64,000 bases of DNA from JADGHE01 sp035716025. Its GTDB lineage: Bacteria > Pseudomonadota > Alphaproteobacteria > Rhizobiales > Xanthobacteraceae. Below, piece by piece: positions 18,864 to 27,447 of the stretch (position 1 is the first letter of the stretch; every line of letters starts with the position of its first letter). The notes beneath the pieces were generated by a model, which saw nothing but the letters and a program-made list of their open reading frames with translations, was not told the origin of the DNA and ran no database searches. Both the position numbers and the translations under genes were made by a program. The DNA is taken from positions 1 through 64,000 of the forward strand of contig DASTKH010000059.1 in the NCBI GenBank assembly GCA_035716025.1, given 5' to 3'.

Positions 18864-21077
18864 TCACGTGGGCAGCCCCGCCATATAGGCAGGGAACCAG
18901 CGCTCGAAGCGGTCGGACAGGACCTGCACCAGGAGCGGCCGCTCGCCCGGCAAATTGAGAGAATCCCCGTTGGTGACGCCGAGCCGTCGCACGGTGACGC
19001 CGACGGCGCGCGCCCGCGCGATCACCTCCTCGGCCGCCTCCGCCGCAATGGTGACGACGTAGCGGGCCTGATCCTCTCCGAACCAGAAGGCGTGCGGCGG
19101 CACCATCACGGGCGCGCCGTAGAGACGCGCGCCGATACCGGAGGCGATCGCCATTTCCGCCAACGCGACAAGCAGCCCGCCGTCCGCGACGTCGTGGACC
19201 GCCGTCGCTGCCCCCTCCCCGATCAGCGCACGCACGAAGTCGCCGTTGCGTTTCTCCGCGGCGAGATCGACCGGCGGCGGGGCGCCCTCCTCGCGCCCGC
19301 AGACGTCGCGCAGATAGGCCGACTGGCCGAGCCAGCCCTGGGTCTCGCCGACGAGCAGAATCGCCTCGCCCTCGCTCTTGAAGGCGAGCGTCACGGTTTG
19401 CGCGATGTCCTCGACGAGCCCCACGCCGCCGATGGTCGGCGTCGGCAGGATGGCGCGGCCTTCTGTCTCGTTGTAGAGGCTGACATTGCCGGACACGACC
19501 GGGAAATCGAGCGCCCGGCAGGCGGCGGTGATGCCGCGCACGCAGCCCACGAACTGGCCCATGATCTCCGGTTTTTCCGGATTGCCGAAGTTGAGGTTAT
19601 CGGTGACGGCGAGCGGCCGGGCGCCGACGGCGACGAGGTTGCGCCAGGCTTCGGCAACGGCCTGCTTGCCGCCCTCGAAGGGATCGGCCTCGCAATAGCG
19701 CGGCGTGACATCGCAGGTGAGCGCGAGCCCGCGGGGGCCCTCGCCGATGCGCACCACCGCGGCGTCCCCACCCGGCCGTTGCACGGTGTTGCCGAGAATG
19801 AGGTGATCATACTGCTCATAAACCCAACGCTTCGAGCACAGGTCGGGCGAGCCGAGCAGAGTCTCGAGCGCGTCCGAGAGGGTCATCGGTGGCTGAACCG
19901 ACTCGGGCGGAAGGAGCGGCGGAGGCGCGGCCTCGGTGAAAGGCCGGTGGTAGACCGGCGCCTCGTCGCCCAGCTCCTTGATCGGCAGGTCGGCGACGAT
20001 GTCGCCGCCGTGCCGCACCACGAAGCGCCGGGTCGGCGTGGTCTCGCCCACGACGGCGAAATCGAGCCCCCATTTGCGGAAGATCGCCTCCGCCTCCTTC
20101 TCCTTCTCCGGGCGGAGCACCATGAGCATCCGTTCCTGGCTCTCCGAAAGCATCATCTCGTAGGCCGACATGCCGCTCTCGCGCGTCGGCACCCGGTCGA
20201 GATCGAGCGTGATGCCGAGATCGCCCTTGGCGCCCATTTCGACCGCCGAGCAGGTGAGACCTGCCGCGCCCATGTCCTGGATTGCGATCACGCAGTCCTT
20301 GGCCATGATTTCCAGGCAGGCTTCGAGCAGGAGCTTTTCCGCAAAGGGATCGCCGACCTGCACGGTCGGCCGCTTTTCCTCGGCATTGCCGCCGAATTCG
20401 GCAGACGCCATGGTCGCGCCGTGGATGCCGTCGCGGCCGGTCTTCGAGCCGAGATAGACGACAGGGTTCCCCACGCCCGTCGCCTTGGCGTAGAAGATTT
20501 TGCTCGTTTCGACGATGCCGACCGCCATCGCGTTGACGAGGCAATTGCCGTCATAGCGCGTGTGGAAACGCACCTGCCCACCGACCGTCGGCACGCCGAA
20601 GGAATTGCCGTACCCGCCGATGCCGGCCACCACGCCGGCAACGAGGTGACGCGTCTTCGGATGGGCGGGGTCTCCGAAGGAGAGCGCGTTGAGGCAGGCC
20701 ACCGGGCGCGCCCCCATGGTGAAGACATCCCGCAGGATTCCGCCGACACCCGTTGCCGCCCCCTGATAGGGCTCGATGTAGCTCGGGTGGTTGTGGCTCT
20801 CCATCTTGAAGACGACCGCAAGTCCGTCGCCGATCGAGACCACGCCCGCGTTCTCGCCGGGCCCTTGGATGACCCAGGGCGCGCGCGTGTACAGGTTGCG
20901 CAGATGCACACGAGACGACTTGTACGAGCAATGCTCGTTCCACATGGCGGAGAAGATGCCGAGCTCGGTGTAGCTCGGCTCGCGGCCGATAAGGTCCAGA
21001 ATGCGCTGGTATTCGTCCGGCGTGAGGCCGTGCTCGGCCACGAGTTCCGGCGTGATCGGCGGTTCGTTTGGGATCAT
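18864..21077 (-). CDS. purL: Phosphoribosylformylglycinamidine synthase subunit PurL
   Basis: Synthetase subunit of FGAM synthase (fourth step of purine synthesis), working with PurQ (glutaminase) and PurS. About 737 residues, the small-subunit PurL length. The N-terminal EPSYTELGIFSAMWNEHCSYKSS, the Gly-rich ATP loop segment QGPGENAGVV, FKMESHNHPSYIEPYQGAATGVGG and VGGQVRF are characteristic. The ATG before IPNEPPITPELV was preferred; 15 extra residues are open upstream. It is divided from purQ by a 258-base gap, unlike the tight purS-purQ junction. Confidence 0.97.
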   Translation of the reverse strand: MIPNEPPITPELVAEHGLTPDEYQRILDLIGREPSYTELGIFSAMWNEHCSYKSSRVHLRNLYTRAPWVIQGPGENAGVVSIGDGLAVVFKMESHNHPSYIEPYQGAATGVGGILRDVFTMGARPVACLNALSFGDPAHPKTRHLVAGVVAGIGGYGNSFGVPTVGGQVRFHTRYDGNCLVNAMAVGIVETSKIFYAKATGVGNPVVYLGSKTGRDGIHGATMASAEFGGNAEEKRPTVQVGDPFAEKLLLEACLEIMAKDCVIAIQDMGAAGLTCSAVEMGAKGDLGITLDLDRVPTRESGMSAYEMMLSESQERMLMVLRPEKEKEAEAIFRKWGLDFAVVGETTPTRRFVVRHGGDIVADLPIKELGDEAPVYHRPFTEAAPPPLLPPESVQPPMTLSDALETLLGSPDLCSKRWVYEQYDHLILGNTVQRPGGDAAVVRIGEGPRGLALTCDVTPRYCEADPFEGGKQAVAEAWRNLVAVGARPLAVTDNLNFGNPEKPEIMGQFVGCVRGITAACRALDFPVVSGNVSLYNETEGRAILPTPTIGGVGLVEDIAQTVTLAFKSEGEAILLVGETQGWLGQSAYLRDVCGREEGAPPPVDLAAEKRNGDFVRALIGEGAATAVHDVADGGLLVALAEMAIASGIGARLYGAPVMVPPHAFWFGEDQARYVVTIAAEAAEEVIARARAVGVTVRRLGVTNGDSLNLPGERPLLVQVLSDRFERWFPAYMAGLPT

Positions 21078-21335
21078 TCTGGCGCGGACGGTCCACCCGG
21101 CATGGCGAAGTCGTGGCAACAATCGGATTGCAACCTAATCGTTCCGCAGTTGCGCCGCCACTCTCGGCCATGCCTGTAGCGTCGAACCGCGGGCTTCGCC
21201 AGCCCCAACGGACGAGAATCCGATCGCGGAGGCCGAGAAGGCCGCTTGGCTGTCGGCTTCCACGGTGGCGCCGGCCGATCGCTTCGCCTCCCGGAGGCAT
21301 CGTTCTCGGAGAAACCGGCGCGTGGTCGCTCGGAC

Positions 21336-22046
21336 CTAGGCCGCCATCCTCCTGGCCGCGACATATTCCACAAGGCCGGCGAAGAGACCGCGCCCGTCGG
21401 TTCCGCCGAGCGCCGCTTCGATGTGGTTTTCCGGGTGCGGCATAAGCCCCAGCACATTGCGCCCGGCATTGACGATACCGGCAATCGCCCCCGTCGACCC
21501 GTTGATGTTCGCCTTGGGGTCGAGCGTTCCGTCCGGCGCGCAATAGCGGAAAACGATTCGGCCCTCCCCTTCGAGCGCAGCCAGCGTTTCGGCGTCGGCG
21601 ACGTAATTGCCCTCCCCGTGCGCAATCGGGATGCGGATCACCTGGCCGGCATTGTAGCCGCGCGAGAACGGCGTGTCGGACCGTTCCACCCGCAGATGGA
21701 CGTTCCTGCAGACGAACCGCAATTCGGCATTGCGCGCGAGCACGCCGGGCAACAGCCCCGCCTCGCAGAGGATCTGGAAACCGTTGCAGATGCCGAGCAC
21801 CAGACCACCGGCCGCGGCGTGCGCGCGCACGGCATCCATGATCGGGGCGCGCGCCGCGATCGCCCCACAACGCAGATAGTCGCCGTAGGAAAAGCCCCCC
21901 GGAAGAACCACGAGGTCCGTACCCTCCGGCAGGCTCGTGTCGGCGTGCCAAGTCATGTGCGGCTCGCAGCCACAGACGAGGCGCAGGGCGCGGGCGGCAT
22001 CGCGCTCGCGGTTCGATCCTGGGAAGACGATGACGGAGGCACGCAT
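21336..22046 (-). CDS. purQ: Phosphoribosylformylglycinamidine synthase subunit PurQ
   Basis: Glutamine amidotransferase subunit that feeds ammonia to PurL. About 236 residues. Class I features: VIVFPGSNRERD at the N-terminus, VLPGGFSYGDYLRCGAIAA, the nucleophile in LGICNGFQIL, and the C-terminal LMPHPENHIEAAL with the catalytic His and Glu. It starts 11 bases after the purS stop; a TTG overlapping that stop would extend it by five residues. The 258 bases between its stop and purL contain no visible gene. Confidence 0.97.
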   Translation of the reverse strand: MRASVIVFPGSNRERDAARALRLVCGCEPHMTWHADTSLPEGTDLVVLPGGFSYGDYLRCGAIAARAPIMDAVRAHAAAGGLVLGICNGFQILCEAGLLPGVLARNAELRFVCRNVHLRVERSDTPFSRGYNAGQVIRIPIAHGEGNYVADAETLAALEGEGRIVFRYCAPDGTLDPKANINGSTGAIAGIVNAGRNVLGLMPHPENHIEAALGGTDGRGLFAGLVEYVAARRMAA

Positions 22047-22057
22047 GGCTTTCGGGC

Positions 22058-22300
22058 TCAACCCAGAACCTCCACGCGATAGTTTTCGATCACGGTATTG
22101 GCGAGGAGCCTGTCGGCGGCTTCCTTGAGGCGCGCCTCGGCAAGCGCGCGATCCTCGCCGTCGACCTCGATGTCGAACACCTTGCCCTGCCGCACGCTGG
22201 CAATGCCGGCAATCCCGAGCGCCTTGAGCGCACCCTCGATCGCCTTGCCCTGCGGGTCGAGCACGCTAGGCTTCAGGGTGACGGTAATGCGGGCTTTCAT
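22058..22300 (-). CDS. purS: Phosphoribosylformylglycinamidine synthase subunit PurS
   Basis: Small structural subunit that bridges PurL and PurQ. 80 residues, full length, with the family's MKARITVTLKPSVLDPQGKA opening and VRQGKVFDIEV core. It lies three bases from the Uma2-type gene upstream and 11 bases before purQ, so co-transcription is likely. Confidence 0.96.
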   Translation of the reverse strand: MKARITVTLKPSVLDPQGKAIEGALKALGIAGIASVRQGKVFDIEVDGEDRALAEARLKEAADRLLANTVIENYRVEVLG

Positions 22301-22303
22301 GGG

Positions 22304-22873
22304 CTAGAGCAGTCCGGTGTCGCGATAGATTTCGGCGAGCGGCAGGGAAAGGCCGAGCGCGGGCAGTTCGATGGCCTCTTCGGCGCGACAAAGCCGCCGC
22401 TCTGCAAACCCCTCTTCCCGCGCGAAGACAACCGCTTCGGGCGTGTCCTGGGCGATCGCGACGTAATAAGCGAGCTTCGCCATCCCGGTATAGGCCGCGC
22501 GCTTCCATTTGAGGTCGCGGTCGGCGGTCGAGGGCGACATGATCTCGAAGACGGCGAGCGCCTCCGTCGTGTCGCGGCGCGCGGGATCGCTGCCGCGCGG
22601 CAGGATCATGACGTCCGGTTCCGGCCGGCTCGTGTCGGAGACCCGCACGCCGATGCCCGGCACGGCCTCCCAGCCGGCGCCGGTCTGCAATTCGAGATTG
22701 GCCAGGACCCGGATCAAGTTCTTGAGAATGCGTTGATGAAACAAGCTCGGCGAGGCATTCAAGATCAGCTCCCCGTCGATGAGCTCCCACTTCTCGTCGT
22801 CGGGGCGGTGGTCGGTAAAGGCATAGAACTCCTCCACCGTGAACGGGCCGGTATCGATGACGGGGATGCCCAT
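22304..22873 (-). CDS. Uma2 family (DUF820) putative restriction-endonuclease-fold protein
   Basis: About 189 residues of the Uma2/DUF820 PD-(D/E)XK superfamily. The N-terminal part has TVEEFYAFTDHRPDDEKWELIDGELILN (Glu and ELIDGE motif), followed by SRPEPDVMIL (the D of the active site) and AVFEIMSPSTADRDLKWKRAAYTG (E-x-K-like SPST...K). Function is unknown; many bacterial genomes carry several copies. It is inserted between purC (14-base gap) and purS (3-base gap), so it must be co-transcribed with purine genes. The frame extends upstream, but homology begins at the chosen ATG. Confidence 0.85.
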   Translation of the reverse strand: MGIPVIDTGPFTVEEFYAFTDHRPDDEKWELIDGELILNASPSLFHQRILKNLIRVLANLELQTGAGWEAVPGIGVRVSDTSRPEPDVMILPRGSDPARRDTTEALAVFEIMSPSTADRDLKWKRAAYTGMAKLAYYVAIAQDTPEAVVFAREEGFAERRLCRAEEAIELPALGLSLPLAEIYRDTGLL

Positions 22874-22887
22874 CGCCCCTCCGCGGC

Positions 22888-23655
22888 CTAGCCCTTCACC
22901 AGGACGGGACCGGTGCCACGCGGTGGCTCGCCCTCGTTCATGATGCCGAGGCGCTTCGCCACCTCGGTGTAGGCCTCGAGCAGGCCCCCGAGATCGCGGC
23001 GGAAGCGATCCTTGTCCATCTTGTCGTTGGTCTTGATGTCCCACAGTCGGCAGGAGTCGGGCGAAATCTCATCCGCCACGACGATGCGCATGAGGTCGTT
23101 CTCCCACAGCCGGCCACACTCCATCTTGAAGTCGACGAGGCGGATACCGACCCCGAGGAACAGGCCGCACAGGAAGTCGTTGACGCGGATGGCAAGGGCC
23201 ATGATGTCGTCGAGCTCCTGGGGGGTCGCCCAGCCAAAGGCGGTGATGTGCTCCTCCGAGACCATCGGATCGCCCAGCGCATCGTTCTTGTAGTAGAATT
23301 CGATGATTGAACGGGGCAGCTGCGTCCCCTCTTCGATGCCGAGGCGCTGCGAGAGCGAGCCGGCGGCGACGTTGCGCACCACGACCTCGAGCGGAATGAT
23401 TTCCACCTCGCGGATCAACTGCTCGCGCATATTGAGGCGGCGGATGAAGTGGGTCGGGACGCCGATCTCGTTGAGGTGCTGGAAGACATACTCGGAGATG
23501 CGGTTGTTGAGCACGCCCTTGCCTTCGATCACCTGATGTTTCTTGGCGTTGAAGGCGGTCGCGTCGTCCTTGAAGTGCTGGATCAGCGTTCCGGGCTCGG
23601 GGCCCTCGTAGAGCACCTTGGCCTTGCCTTCATAGATGCGCCGGCGGCGACTCAT
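22888..23655 (-). CDS. purC: SAICAR synthase (phosphoribosylaminoimidazole-succinocarboxamide synthase)
   Basis: Condenses CAIR with aspartate in purine synthesis. About 255 residues. MSRRRRIYEGKAKVLYEGPE matches the alphaproteobacterial N-terminus, with RRLNMREQLIREVEIIPLEV and VDFKMECGR and EISPDSCRLWD containing substrate-binding residues. A further ATG ten codons upstream (23685) is open. First gene of the leftward purine cluster, with its promoter presumably in the gap shared with the divergent zeta-subunit gene. Confidence 0.97.
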   Translation of the reverse strand: MSRRRRIYEGKAKVLYEGPEPGTLIQHFKDDATAFNAKKHQVIEGKGVLNNRISEYVFQHLNEIGVPTHFIRRLNMREQLIREVEIIPLEVVVRNVAAGSLSQRLGIEEGTQLPRSIIEFYYKNDALGDPMVSEEHITAFGWATPQELDDIMALAIRVNDFLCGLFLGVGIRLVDFKMECGRLWENDLMRIVVADEISPDSCRLWDIKTNDKMDKDRFRRDLGGLLEAYTEVAKRLGIMNEGEPPRGTGPVLVKG

Positions 23656-23857
23656 CGGGATATACCGTGGCTTGAGGAAATCCATATAACGCCGTGACTC
23701 CTAAGAGAAATCTTGGGTCCGCGGCTTGCGGCGGAGGGCCTTGTACCAGAAGGACTCGAAACGCCACTGCCGCCCGCCCGCAGAGGTGAACCTAGCCGAT
23801 CGGGGGGAGGAGTACAAATGCCGCACGCGGGTCTGCAACGGGCAGCCTAAGCCTTTG

Positions 23858-23886
23858 TTGATTTGGTGATTCCGTTCCCGTATGCA
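23858..23886 (+). promoter_or_regulatory. Putative sigma-70-type promoter for the zeta-subunit gene
   Basis: TTGATT (23858-23863), a 17-base spacer and TATGCA (23881-23886), about 90 bases before the ATPase-inhibitor start. Spacing is ideal but both boxes deviate from consensus, so confidence is moderate. Confidence 0.45.
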
Positions 23887-23976
23887 AGGCCGCTCCGGCG
23901 CTCCCCGCGCCCGCCGCGGCCCGCGCGACCCGCGAAGGGGCCGCACAAAGCCGCAACACTCAAGCGAGGCCGCCCG

Positions 23977-24297
23977 ATGACGACGTTCGACAAGCGCGAA
24001 GAGGGATTCGAAAAGAAGTTCGCGCACGACGAAGAGCTGCGATTCAAGGCCACCGCCCGGCGCAACCGGCTGCTTGGCGAGTGGGCTGCGCAGAAGCTGG
24101 GGCTCACCGGCGACGCCGCCACCGCCTATGCGAAAGAGGTCGTGATGGCCGACTTCGAGGAGGGCGGGGACGACGACGTTTTCCGGAAGATCCGCAAGGA
24201 TTTCGACGCCAAGGGCGTCGCCCAGTCGGACCATCAGATCCGCCGCACCATGGAAGAGCTGATGGAAAAGGCGATCGCCGAGGTCAAGGGAAGCTGA
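23977..24297 (+). CDS. ATP synthase inhibitor subunit zeta (DUF1476)
   Basis: Alphaproteobacterial zeta subunit, which binds F1-ATPase and limits reverse ATP hydrolysis. 106 residues, full length, highly charged and helical, with the family N-terminus TTFDKREEGFEKKFAHDEEL and the RRNRLLGEWAAQKLGLTG segment. The ATG was chosen because the upstream part of the frame is low-complexity. It is divergent from purC, a common neighbourhood in this bacterial order. Confidence 0.93.
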   Translation: MTTFDKREEGFEKKFAHDEELRFKATARRNRLLGEWAAQKLGLTGDAATAYAKEVVMADFEEGGDDDVFRKIRKDFDAKGVAQSDHQIRRTMEELMEKAIAEVKGS

Positions 24298-24316
24298 ACC
24301 CGATCGTCCGGCCGCG

Positions 24317-24344
24317 GCCCCGCGCCGCCGCGGCGGCGCGGGGC
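24317..24344 (+). terminator. Strong GC hairpin after the zeta-subunit gene
   Basis: A 13-bp perfect stem (24317-24329 with 24332-24344), 20 bases past the stop codon. No T tract follows, so it may act as a Rho-dependent or stabilising structure rather than a classic terminator. Confidence 0.45.
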
Positions 24345-24406
24345 TGCGTGCGCCGAACACAGTTTACCGCAATTGAGCCGAACCGGTTTCAGGACATGGG
24401 GGCGTT

Positions 24407-25468
24407 ATGTTGAAGATCGGCATCCTGCTCGGCGACGATATCGGGCTCGAGGTCGTACCGGAATGCGTGAAGGTCATGAAGGCGGCGGCGGCGCGGGCAG
24501 GCCTTGCGATCGAATGGCAGGACCTGCCGATCGGTAAAGCCGGCCATGAGCAGCACGGCAACACGCTTCCCGCCGTGACCGAAGAGGCCCTCCATCACCT
24601 GCACGGCTGGATCATGGGGCCGATCGGTCACGCCGCTTATCCCCGGGGGGATGCGACCTGGGTCATGCCGCCCGTGCGCAAGAAATACGAACTGTTCGCC
24701 GCCGTGCGTCCCTCGAAATCGCGGCCGAACATCGCCTCCGTCCACAAGGATGTGGACATCGTGTTCCTGCGCGAGATCACCGAGGGCATGCTCTATTCGG
24801 AGACCGTGGTGGCCGGCGCCCCGGAATTCCGCCCGAACGACGACATCACGGTGGCGATGCGGGTCATCACCCGCAAAGGCTCGAACCGTGTGGCGCGCGA
24901 AGCCTTCGAGATCGCCCGCACCCGCCCGCGCAAGAAAGTCACCGCCGCCCACAAGGAGCCGGTCTATCGGCTGGCCTGCGGCATGTTCGCGGAAGAATGC
25001 CGCAAGGTCGCCAAGGAGTATCCGGACGTCGCATTCGAAGAATCGATGATCGACACGATCTCGATGAAGCTTGTGATGAACCCGCAACAGTACGACGTCG
25101 TCGTCACGACCAACCAGTTCGGCGATATCCTGACCGACATCGGCGCAGGTCTCGTCGGCGGGCTTGGGCTCGCGCCCGGCTTGTGCGTCGGCGAGCGGCA
25201 GGCCATGGCGCAGGCGACCCATGGCTCGGCGCCGGACATCGCCGGCCGCAACATCGCCAATCCCTACGCCATGATCATGTCGGGGCAGATGCTGCTCGCC
25301 TGGCTCGGCCGCAAGCACAAGGAGCCGAAGGCGACCGAGGCCGCGGCCCGGATCGAGGCCGCGGTGGAAAAGGTGATTGCCGAAGGAAAGCATCTGACCC
25401 GCGACCTCGGCGGCAGCGCCTCGACGCAGCAGATGGGCGACGCGATCGCGAACACGATCGCCGCCTGA
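24407..25468 (+). CDS. Isocitrate/isopropylmalate dehydrogenase family enzyme
   Basis: 353 residues of the beta-decarboxylating dehydrogenase superfamily. Diagnostic segments are LLGDDIGLEVVPECVKV at the N-terminus, LREITEGMLYSETVVAG, the catalytic AHKEPVYRLACGMF region, the metal-binding DTISMKLV and VVVTTNQFGDILTDIGAGLVGG, and ATHGSAPDIAGRNIANP. Key residues are conserved, but the pattern is not that of typical LeuB or Icd, so the true substrate (a malate-type 2-hydroxy acid, possibly tartrate or homoisocitrate) cannot be decided. A separate icd gene exists in this window. Confidence 0.85.
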   Translation: MLKIGILLGDDIGLEVVPECVKVMKAAAARAGLAIEWQDLPIGKAGHEQHGNTLPAVTEEALHHLHGWIMGPIGHAAYPRGDATWVMPPVRKKYELFAAVRPSKSRPNIASVHKDVDIVFLREITEGMLYSETVVAGAPEFRPNDDITVAMRVITRKGSNRVAREAFEIARTRPRKKVTAAHKEPVYRLACGMFAEECRKVAKEYPDVAFEESMIDTISMKLVMNPQQYDVVVTTNQFGDILTDIGAGLVGGLGLAPGLCVGERQAMAQATHGSAPDIAGRNIANPYAMIMSGQMLLAWLGRKHKEPKATEAAARIEAAVEKVIAEGKHLTRDLGGSASTQQMGDAIANTIAA

Positions 25469-25542
25469 GCCGCACGCGGGGTCTTCAACAGCCGGAGCCG
25501 GTCGCGCCGGACGGGCGCAAACGTGCCATGCGGGGCCATTGA

Positions 25543-25571
25543 TTGACTCCGGGCAGCGGCGAGGGTAACGG
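25543..25571 (+). promoter_or_regulatory. Possible promoter for the TctC-type gene
   Basis: TTGACT (25543-25548), a 17-base spacer and TAACGG (25566-25571). The -35 is good; the -10 is weak. It lies about 45 bases before the gene start. Confidence 0.3.
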
Positions 25572-25617
25572 GCCGGTCGGCCATTACCGCTGCACACTGT
25601 TTCAGGGAGAAAACAGA

Positions 25618-26589
25618 ATGCGTTTCCGTCTGACCCGCGTGGCGGCCGCCGCGCTGGCCTTTTGTCTGTCGCCGGCGCTCGCCGCCGCGCAGGCTTGGCC
25701 GTCCAAGCCCATCAAGATGGTCGTGCCCTTCGCCGCGGGGGGCGGCACGGACTTCATCGGGCGGGTGGTGGCGAAACACCTGTCCGAGCGGCTCGGCACG
25801 CAGGTCTTTGTTGAAAACCGCGGCGGCGCCAACGGATCGATCGGCGTGCAGGCGGTGGCGGCGGCCGATCCCGACGGCTACACCATTCTCGCGACCTCCG
25901 ACTCCACCCTCGCGGTCAACCCGCATCTCTATCCCAAGCTGCCTTACAAGCCGCTGCAGGACCTGATCCCGATCGGCACCATGGTGCGCTTCCCGGGACT
26001 CCTCGCCGTGCATCCCTCGGTGCCGGCCAAGAGCGTCGCAGAGCTTGTGGCACTCGCCAAGGCGAAGCCCGGCACGGTGTCCTACGCCACCGGCGGCATC
26101 GGCAACTTCAGCCATCTCGCCGCCGAGCTTTTCGCCCAGGCGACCGGCGTGAAGCTCCTGCACGTGCCGTTCCGCGGCGTGGGCCCCGCCGCGCAGGCGG
26201 TGATCGCCGGCGACGTCAATATCATGTTCAACAACATCCAAACGACGATCGAGCAGGTGAAAGGGGGGCAGTTGCGCGCGCTCGCCGTCAACGAGCCGAA
26301 GCGTATCCCCTCGCTGCCGGATTTGCCGGCCGTGGCCGAGACGGTACCGGGCTTCGAGATGGCGCCGTGGGTGGGTCTCCTCGTGCCGACCAAGACGCCG
26401 CAGCCGATCGTGGACCGGCTGAGCAAGGAGCTTCAGGACATCATGAAGAGCCCCGACGTGGTGAAGCTCCTGACCGACCAGTACGTCCTGCCCTTCCCCT
26501 CGACCCCGCAGGCCTTCGCCGACCTCATCAAGGCGGACACCGAGAAATGGGGCAAGGTGATCAAGGAAGCGAACATCAAGGTGGAGTAG
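25618..26589 (+). CDS. Tripartite tricarboxylate transporter substrate-binding protein (TctC/Bug family)
   Basis: Periplasmic binding protein of about 323 residues. A signal peptide spans about 1-25 (MRFRLTRV followed by an Ala/Leu core, ending ALAAAQA). The mature part has the family opening WPSKPIKMVVPFAAGGGTDFIGR, then ENRGGANGSIG and HVPFRGVGPAAQAVIAGDV. Bug proteins bind small carboxylates; ligand is unknown. AGGGAGA precedes the ATG. No membrane partners (TctA/TctB) are nearby, so it is an orphan as in many relatives. A rho-independent terminator follows. Confidence 0.92.
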   Translation: MRFRLTRVAAAALAFCLSPALAAAQAWPSKPIKMVVPFAAGGGTDFIGRVVAKHLSERLGTQVFVENRGGANGSIGVQAVAAADPDGYTILATSDSTLAVNPHLYPKLPYKPLQDLIPIGTMVRFPGLLAVHPSVPAKSVAELVALAKAKPGTVSYATGGIGNFSHLAAELFAQATGVKLLHVPFRGVGPAAQAVIAGDVNIMFNNIQTTIEQVKGGQLRALAVNEPKRIPSLPDLPAVAETVPGFEMAPWVGLLVPTKTPQPIVDRLSKELQDIMKSPDVVKLLTDQYVLPFPSTPQAFADLIKADTEKWGKVIKEANIKVE

Positions 26590-26626
26590 ATCCGGCGCGC
26601 CTTTCGCGCGTCAGATCGGCGAGAAG

Positions 26627-26657
26627 GGCGCCGGGCCTGTCCCGGCGCCTTGTCTTT
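26627..26657 (+). terminator. Rho-independent terminator after the TctC-type gene
   Basis: A 9-bp perfect stem (26627-26635 with 26641-26649), 5-base loop, then TTGTCTTT. It lies 38 bases past the stop codon. Confidence 0.75.
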
Positions 26658-26749
26658 CGTGCAGCCTGCGCGGACGGCCGCCCGGGACGGCATGCGCGCG
26701 CGAACGCGCCGGGCGTGCCGCCCGTTCCCCTTCCATCCCGCTCTGGCCG

Positions 26750-26875
26750 TCAGAAGTGCAGCGCGATCTGCGACGCGACCCGCATGGCGGCCCGCGAATA
26801 CTGGCCGCCGAACAAATAAGCGTCGAGAACGACGGCACCGGCGACCAGAAGCACCATGCCGAGGACTGTCCGCAT
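26750..26875 (-). CDS. Small predicted membrane protein (41 residues)
   Basis: A 41-codon frame with one hydrophobic segment near the N-terminus (MRTVLGMVLLVAGAVVLDAY) and a short polar/aromatic tail (GGQYSRAAMRVASQIALHF). It looks like the single-span small proteins common in this order, but no family could be assigned. An upstream in-frame ATG at 26887 adds four residues. It is leftward, convergent with the TctC-type gene and divergent from recA. Confidence 0.45.
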   Translation of the reverse strand: MRTVLGMVLLVAGAVVLDAYLFGGQYSRAAMRVASQIALHF

Positions 26876-27334
26876 ACCGGATAGCATCCGCCCGAACCGG
26901 TTAACGGATTGCAAGCGGAAGGGAATGCCCGAGGCAGAACGTCTGGACCGACGGAAGGGCGGTCGCCTGCCCAACCGCCTTATGTAAATCAAGAAACACG
27001 ACCGGCTCGCTTCGCCTCCTGTCTTCGCGTAATCCCGTTCTTGAATTTCCTTGCGTCCGCGCGCGTCACACGGCCGAACGCATGCGATGTGATGCCCATG
27101 GTCTCTCACGCCCGTCCGGCGGTGTCGGTACACGTGCCAAGTGAATATGCGTCCACTCGGACGCTGTGGAACGAGTCGCCCAAGCCGAGGCGACCGGAAG
27201 GACGATTGCTCGAAGATCCGTGATTCCGGCGGCCGCAAAACGGCCCCGGAACAGAGAGGCGAACGTCTCCGCCTCTGCGCAAGATCGGCTGCGGTCCGAA
27301 GATGGAGACGGCAGAAAATGATACCTCCGTGCAG
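26876..27334. other. Long recA upstream region without a clear gene
   Basis: About 460 bases holding only short, unsupported frames. Near 27255-27278 the sequence AGAGGCG...CGCCTCT forms a 7-bp stem. The regulatory SOS box follows at 27335. I see no tRNA or recognisable small RNA. Confidence 0.4.
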
Positions 27335-27349
27335 GAACATATTGCGAAC
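27335..27349 (+). promoter_or_regulatory. LexA SOS box of recA
   Basis: GAAC (27335-27338), a 7-base spacer, then GAAC (27346-27349), the direct-repeat SOS box of alphaproteobacteria (GTTC-N7-GTTC on the other strand). A third GAAC is at 27353-27356. It lies 98 bases before the recA start and implies LexA repression. Confidence 0.8.
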
Positions 27350-27447
27350 AGAGAACAAATCATGTACGTTTTCATCCGTTCGACGGGTCGCCCCCGCGTG
27401 TGTCTGCGTTGCCGCGTTCTCGAATCCTCGCCATAAGGAGCCAAAGC

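Noticed and set aside
18825..21179. Long plus-strand frame opposite purL (about 784 codons)
   Set aside because: Translation lacks recognisable folds, and purL is certain on the other strand.
23690..23860. Possible tRNA or tmRNA between purC and the zeta-subunit gene
   Set aside because: No cloverleaf arms or T-loop sequence could be aligned.
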